Source of the DNA: Bacillus tianshenii
Lineage (GTDB): Bacteria > Bacillota > Bacilli > Bacillales > Bacillaceae_N
Reading direction: 5' to 3'
DNA: 64,000 bases
NCBI GenBank assembly: GCA_020524525.2
Contig: CP129018.1
Location: 496,001-560,000, forward strand
Of the stretch, positions 61,053 through 64,000 are shown piece after piece (within the stretch, counting starts at the first letter, position 1; every line of letters begins with the position of its first letter). A program made the position numbers and the translations under genes. Under the pieces are notes generated by a model. That model made no database searches. It was not told where the DNA came from and worked only from the letters and a program-made list of their open reading frames with translations.

Positions 61053-62432
61053 ATGAGATTTTTAAGGTATCGCCTCAGCATCCTGTTTGCACTACTTTTG
61101 TTTTTTACAGCTTTTGTGCCTGCAGGATATGCTTCACCACTAGATGAGGTTCGTGACTTATTGGAGAAGTACTATGTGGATAAGCTTGATGAAGATGTCT
61201 TACAAGAAGACAGCGTGTCGGAGATGCTCGAGCACCTCGACCCATATACTGCATATTTTACAAAAGATGAAATGAAAATGTTCATTCAAAGTATCGAACA
61301 ATCATATGCAGGGATCGGTATTATGGTCGACCAGAAAGAAGACAAAATAGAAGTGACAAATGTTTTTCCAGACAGTCCTGCTTCAAAGGTAGGGGTGTTA
61401 ACAGGAGACACAATTCTTGGCGTGAACGGGAAAAGTGTAGAAGGCAATAAGATTGAAGAAGTGACGAAGATGATTAAAGGCGAAGCAGGAACATCTGTGC
61501 TTCTTACTCTTAAGCATTCAGGTGCTCGTCAGCCGTACGTCGTAGAAATTATGCGTAAAGAAGTGAAGCTTCCAAGCGTAACGACCGAACAGTTAGGCGG
61601 GAATATTGGCTACATGAAAGTGTCGGTCTTCAATGATCAAACGGTTACGGAAATGAAGAAGGCATTAAAGTATATGAATGATGTTGAAAAGTGGATTGTC
61701 GACCTGCGCAATAATCCCGGCGGCTATGTTTCTGCTGCACAACGAATGACAGGCTTGTTTCCAGATGTTGAGAAGACACTTGTGATGGAGAATCGCTTCG
61801 GTTCTTATACATTCCCAGCTTTCACACAGACAACCCAGTTTAAGGGAGAAACAGCTTTGCTTGTGAATAATCAAAGCGCCAGTGCTTCTGAAATCGTTGC
61901 AGGAGCAGTAAAGGATGGCGAGGCTGCTACCATTTATGGCGAGAAGACATTTGGTAAAGGTCTTATGCAGAAGATCTATGAATTATCGGACGGCAGTGCG
62001 CTTAAGATGACGACATCGCGCTTCTACACACCTAAGTACAACCAAATTAACGACGTAGGGGTTGAGCCGGATGTTGCCACTGAAACCCCGCTTGAAGACG
62101 CTCATTTTCAAATGCTGCTCGAAAATCATAAGAACTATCAAGAAATGGCCGAGCTTACAGAAGTCGTCCCAGATAAGAAATTTGAAATACGGTTTACTCA
62201 GCCGATTGATATCACAACATTTAACCCAGACACCGTCCAGCTAATTGAATTAGGCGGTAAAGAGATTGAATACAAATCAGAAATGACTGATAATCGAACA
62301 TTAAGCATTAAGCCAGAAAAGCCGCTTGAAGTTGGCAATGAATATGTCTTATTCGTTCACCCGAATTGGAAAACGTCGAATCATAAGCTGGCATCCAAAG
62401 GGATTTACGTACAAGTAAAAGTGAAAGCTTAA
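61053..62432 (+). CDS. secreted S41 carboxyl-terminal processing protease with Ig-like domain
   Basis: 459 residues. Signal peptide to about 27 (FVPAGYASP), short helical region, PDZ at about 85-165 (GIGIMVDQKEDKIEVTNVFPDSPASKVGV), S41 core with catalytic Ser in NNQSASASEI and Lys in TFGKGLMQ. Residues about 370-459 form an SbsA-type Ig-like domain (FEIRFTQPIDITTFNPDTVQL), unusual for CtpA/CtpB proteins, which end with a peptidoglycan-binding domain or the core. Acts outside the membrane. Confidence 0.88.
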   Translation: MRFLRYRLSILFALLLFFTAFVPAGYASPLDEVRDLLEKYYVDKLDEDVLQEDSVSEMLEHLDPYTAYFTKDEMKMFIQSIEQSYAGIGIMVDQKEDKIEVTNVFPDSPASKVGVLTGDTILGVNGKSVEGNKIEEVTKMIKGEAGTSVLLTLKHSGARQPYVVEIMRKEVKLPSVTTEQLGGNIGYMKVSVFNDQTVTEMKKALKYMNDVEKWIVDLRNNPGGYVSAAQRMTGLFPDVEKTLVMENRFGSYTFPAFTQTTQFKGETALLVNNQSASASEIVAGAVKDGEAATIYGEKTFGKGLMQKIYELSDGSALKMTTSRFYTPKYNQINDVGVEPDVATETPLEDAHFQMLLENHKNYQEMAELTEVVPDKKFEIRFTQPIDITTFNPDTVQLIELGGKEIEYKSEMTDNRTLSIKPEKPLEVGNEYVLFVHPNWKTSNHKLASKGIYVQVKVKA

Positions 62433-62459
62433 ACCTTCAGCTCCTGCTGGAGGTTTTTT
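62431..62459 (+). terminator. rho-independent terminator
   Basis: AACCTTCAGC/GCTGGAGGTT stem plus T-run at the protease stop. The following 62460-62808 is AT-rich and shows no gene. Confidence 0.85.
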
Positions 62460-62808
62460 GGCGTTGGTCTTATTTCATTGGCTTATTATAGTCTTCGTAT
62501 CGTGAAGGCGATCTTTTTCCGTTATAGTGGAAGTTCTTCATTTGCAATTAATAAACTTATTTTTTCAGAAAAAGAGCAGTTCTTTAGATATAGTGTGATT
62601 TTTTGAGAAAGTAATAATTAGAACGACATATTATACATAAAATTCCAATGTAACATAAAATTTTTAAGAATATGTTTCAAATAATGTAAAAAAGGATAAA
62701 ATGTAGTAGGATAAACGTATGGTGTGATAAATATCCGGTAATCCCTTTAGAATAATTCACGTTGAAGCATATTGAAATAATCGTTTATTTTGCATTAAAA
62801 AAATTAAG

Positions 62809-62839
62809 TACTCTACCTTTTCCAGGAAGGTGAAGAGTA
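62809..62839 (+). promoter_or_regulatory. hairpin covering the ribosome binding site of the short ORF
   Basis: TACTCT (62809-62814) pairs with AGAGTA (62834-62839) and CCTT (62816-62819) with AAGG (62827-62830), placing GGAAGGTG and the A of ATG 62839 inside the stem. Confidence 0.45.
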
Positions 62840-62892
62840 TGGCGTCATGGGGTGAGTATAGATGGCACTGGTCCATATCGTTCGATTTTTAG
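62839..62892 (+). CDS. possible Trp-rich upstream ORF (17 aa)
   Basis: GGAAGGTGA is followed by ATG 62839; product MASWGEYRWHWSISFDF with three Trp. It overlaps the start of the Nif11-like gene in another frame by 31 bases. It may be a leader peptide or a chance frame; its site is at least as good as that of the larger gene. Confidence 0.3.
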   Translation: MASWGEYRWHWSISFDF

Positions 62893-63086
62893 AATACGCT
62901 GATCAAGATGACCAGTTAATCCGCCGCCTAACAGAGCAGCCTTCTGCAGAAGAGATTGCTATACTGGCGAAGACATATGGTTTTTTATTTACAGCGCAGG
63001 AATGGGAATCGCTAGAGGAAGATATGAATGAGCTTAACCTTTCGTATACAGAGCTTGAAAGATTGCTAGAAAAGATGAACCCTTAG
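62862..63086 (+). CDS. Nif11-like small protein without a core peptide
   Basis: 74 residues; GGGGTGA seven bases before ATG. Pattern IVRFLEYADQDDQLIRRLTEQPSAEEIAILAKTYGFLFTAQEW matches the Nif11 helical domain (F-L-x-x-a-x-x-d-x-x-l...A-x-x-x-G-f-x-f-t-x-x-e-w) used as leader in Nif11-type RiPP precursors. Here the chain ends after one further helix, with no GG/AG cleavage site or Cys/Ser/Thr-rich core, and no modifying enzyme is in the window. Confidence 0.65.
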   Translation: MALVHIVRFLEYADQDDQLIRRLTEQPSAEEIAILAKTYGFLFTAQEWESLEEDMNELNLSYTELERLLEKMNP

Positions 63087-63114
63087 TTCACTCATTTAGA
63101 ACGGTAATCACAGT

Positions 63115-63145
63115 AAAAAGCATGGAGAGGCTCCATGCTTTTTTG
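63115..63145. terminator. rho-independent terminator
   Basis: AAAAGCATGGAG/CTCCATGCTTTT stem, T6 after, A5 before; can serve the convergent small gene also. Confidence 0.85.
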
Positions 63146-63166
63146 GTATGCTCGTCGCCTCTGCTT

Positions 63167-63319
63167 TTATTTCTTCGTGCCTGATTGGGCGCCGCCTTCG
63201 TTGTAGCGGTTAGCTTGGGTACTGCCGAATTCGTTGTTGAATTCTGCATCATGCTGTTTTTCTTCTATGCCGCGTTTATGTTTTTGTTGTGGGTCGTTCT
63301 TTTTTGTACGTTTTGCCAT
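63167..63319 (-). CDS. small spore-type protein, 50 aa
   Basis: AAGGAG nine bases before ATG. MAKRTKKNDPQQKHKRGIEE... continues HDAEFNNEFGSTQANRYNEGG; Lys/Gln-rich start and an FNNEFG segment recall the products at 33039 and 33218 and, distantly, gamma-type SASP. Family membership unproven. Confidence 0.6.
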   Translation of the reverse strand: MAKRTKKNDPQQKHKRGIEEKQHDAEFNNEFGSTQANRYNEGGAQSGTKK

Positions 63320-63445
63320 ATTTAATCGCTCCTTCTTCGTTTAAATAAACGTGCCGCTGATGTTAGGATACTTGGTGTTGGCAGCCATGCGCGGCACTTG
63401 TTCAATAAGATAACCTGATTTATACAAAATATGTATGTGTGGTGG

Positions 63446-63474
63446 TTGTCAATTGCAATGTATCAGCGTATGAT
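63446..63474 (+). promoter_or_regulatory. promoter of the YczE-like gene
   Basis: TTGTCA (63446-63451), 17 bases, TATGAT (63469-63474), 43 bases before the start codon. Confidence 0.65.
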
Positions 63475-63517
63475 AGTCATGTTGAACAGCTTATTGGCAG
63501 AAGAGAGGAGGAGTCGC

Positions 63518-64000
63518 ATGCGGCTGACGAGAGAGAAGTTTATTTTGTATATAAGTGGGCTGTTGATTCTTACGCTCGGTATTTCACTTGCGATTCAATC
63601 ACGGCTTGGGACTTCGCCTTTTGATGCCTTGCTTGTCGGTTTATATCGAACGGTCGGTCTAACGGTTGGTAGTTGGGAAATTATTGTTGGTGCAGTAATG
63701 GTGCTTTGTAATGCCATTGCACTTCGAAGAAGACCGGAGTACTTAGCGTTGCTTACCTCATTTATTACCGGACTTGGAATTGACTTCTGGTTGTTTGTCG
63801 TCCGTGATTGGCTTGTTCCAGAAACAATGATTGGGCAATTCATTTGTCTTGGTGCTGGTTTGCTGCTTTCAGGGTTAGGGATTGCAACGTATTTGCAGGC
63901 TAACTTCGCTCCGATTCCAATGGATGGCTCGATGCTTGTTGTGCATGAGCTAACAGGGCTGAATGTGGCGATTTCCCGTATACTTCTAAATATTGTGCTC
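63518..64000 (+). CDS. YczE/YitT-type membrane protein (3' end outside window)
   Basis: 161 residues visible from ATG 63518, with GAGGAGGAG upstream; runs off the window in frame. MRLTREKFILYISGLLILTLGISLAIQSRLGTSPFDALLVGLY matches the YczE-type start (G-x-x-i-x-G-x-a-l...l-G-x-s-P-w/f-D). Four TM segments so far. YczE is linked to surfactin synthetase function in B. subtilis; the role in general is unknown. Confidence 0.8.
   Translation, partial: MRLTREKFILYISGLLILTLGISLAIQSRLGTSPFDALLVGLYRTVGLTVGSWEIIVGAVMVLCNAIALRRRPEYLALLTSFITGLGIDFWLFVVRDWLVPETMIGQFICLGAGLLLSGLGIATYLQANFAPIPMDGSMLVVHELTGLNVAISRILLNIVL

Noticed and set aside
63439-63624. 61-codon frame before the YczE-like gene
   Set aside because: It overlaps the promoter and the start of the membrane protein in another frame, and has no ribosome site.

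Overview
The window looks like chromosomal DNA of an endospore-forming, motile member of the Bacillaceae. The evidence is a double dynamin (DynA type), a HemAT-type globin chemoreceptor, FruRKA, LutABC, tiny YjcZ-family spore membrane proteins behind a good sigma-K promoter match, DUF3905, many small lysine/glutamine-rich proteins with strong GGAGG ribosome binding sites, and TTG/GTG starts. I do not assign a genus. I see no rRNA, tRNA, transposase gene, prophage or CRISPR array.

Layout. 1-3.4 kb: the end of a probable defence cluster (3' part of a large ATPase-like gene, then a PAPS-reductase/DndC-like PP-loop protein) and two accessory genes, one ending in a sliding-clamp-binding motif. 3.4-10.6 kb: acetoin/diacetyl reductase, a GNAT gene behind an attenuator-like leader, Hsp20, lipoproteins, and an Rpn nuclease gene followed by two free-standing copies of its own 3' end. 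10.7-14.4 kb: fructose operon fruR-fruK-fruA (minus strand) with promoter and candidate operator. 14.5-20 kb: 3-hydroxybutyrate dehydrogenase, second FabH, NCS2 purine permease, and a membrane protein/sirtuin operon. 20-28.3 kb: small proteins, dynA, PRC-barrel protein, secreted M28 aminopeptidase. 28.3-31 kb: chemoreceptor remnant, a 145-bp tandem repeat, and a HemAT-like receptor. 31-33.5 kb: spore-type small genes. 33.5-37.7 kb: radical SAM/B12 protein, orphan EutH, secreted DUF3298-like protein. 37.8-48.8 kb: a 2-hydroxyacid island with lactate permease lldP, regulator lutR, lutABC, a CdaR-type regulator, glcD and glcF. A shared operator-like palindrome precedes lldP, lutA and glcD. 49-55.7 kb: methyltransferase, a second globin-type receptor without the proximal His, a Cache chemoreceptor, and an SDR. 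56.4-64 kb: TSUP permease, a GGDEF/EAL protein with a degenerate GGDEF site, a PilZ gene behind a structured leader, an S41 protease, a Nif11-like protein, and the start of a YczE-family protein.

Two observations stand out. First, at 7.9-9.25 kb the Rpn gene has an internal ribosome binding site and ATG in the position expected for an intragenic antitoxin (RpnS). That exact start context has been copied twice downstream to give two stand-alone short genes. Second, five intergenic regions (9.3, 31.0-31.6, 40.85-41.0, 51.9-52.7 and 55.8-56.5 kb) are mosaics of about 120-bp foldback modules. The modules differ in arm sequence but keep base pairing through compensatory changes. Where complete, they nearly always sit a few bases after the stop codon of a neighbouring gene in a fixed orientation. 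A smaller module (A) with two AGGAY-loop hairpins is inserted at the same internal site in two different host modules.

All calls come from reading the sequence; no database search was possible.
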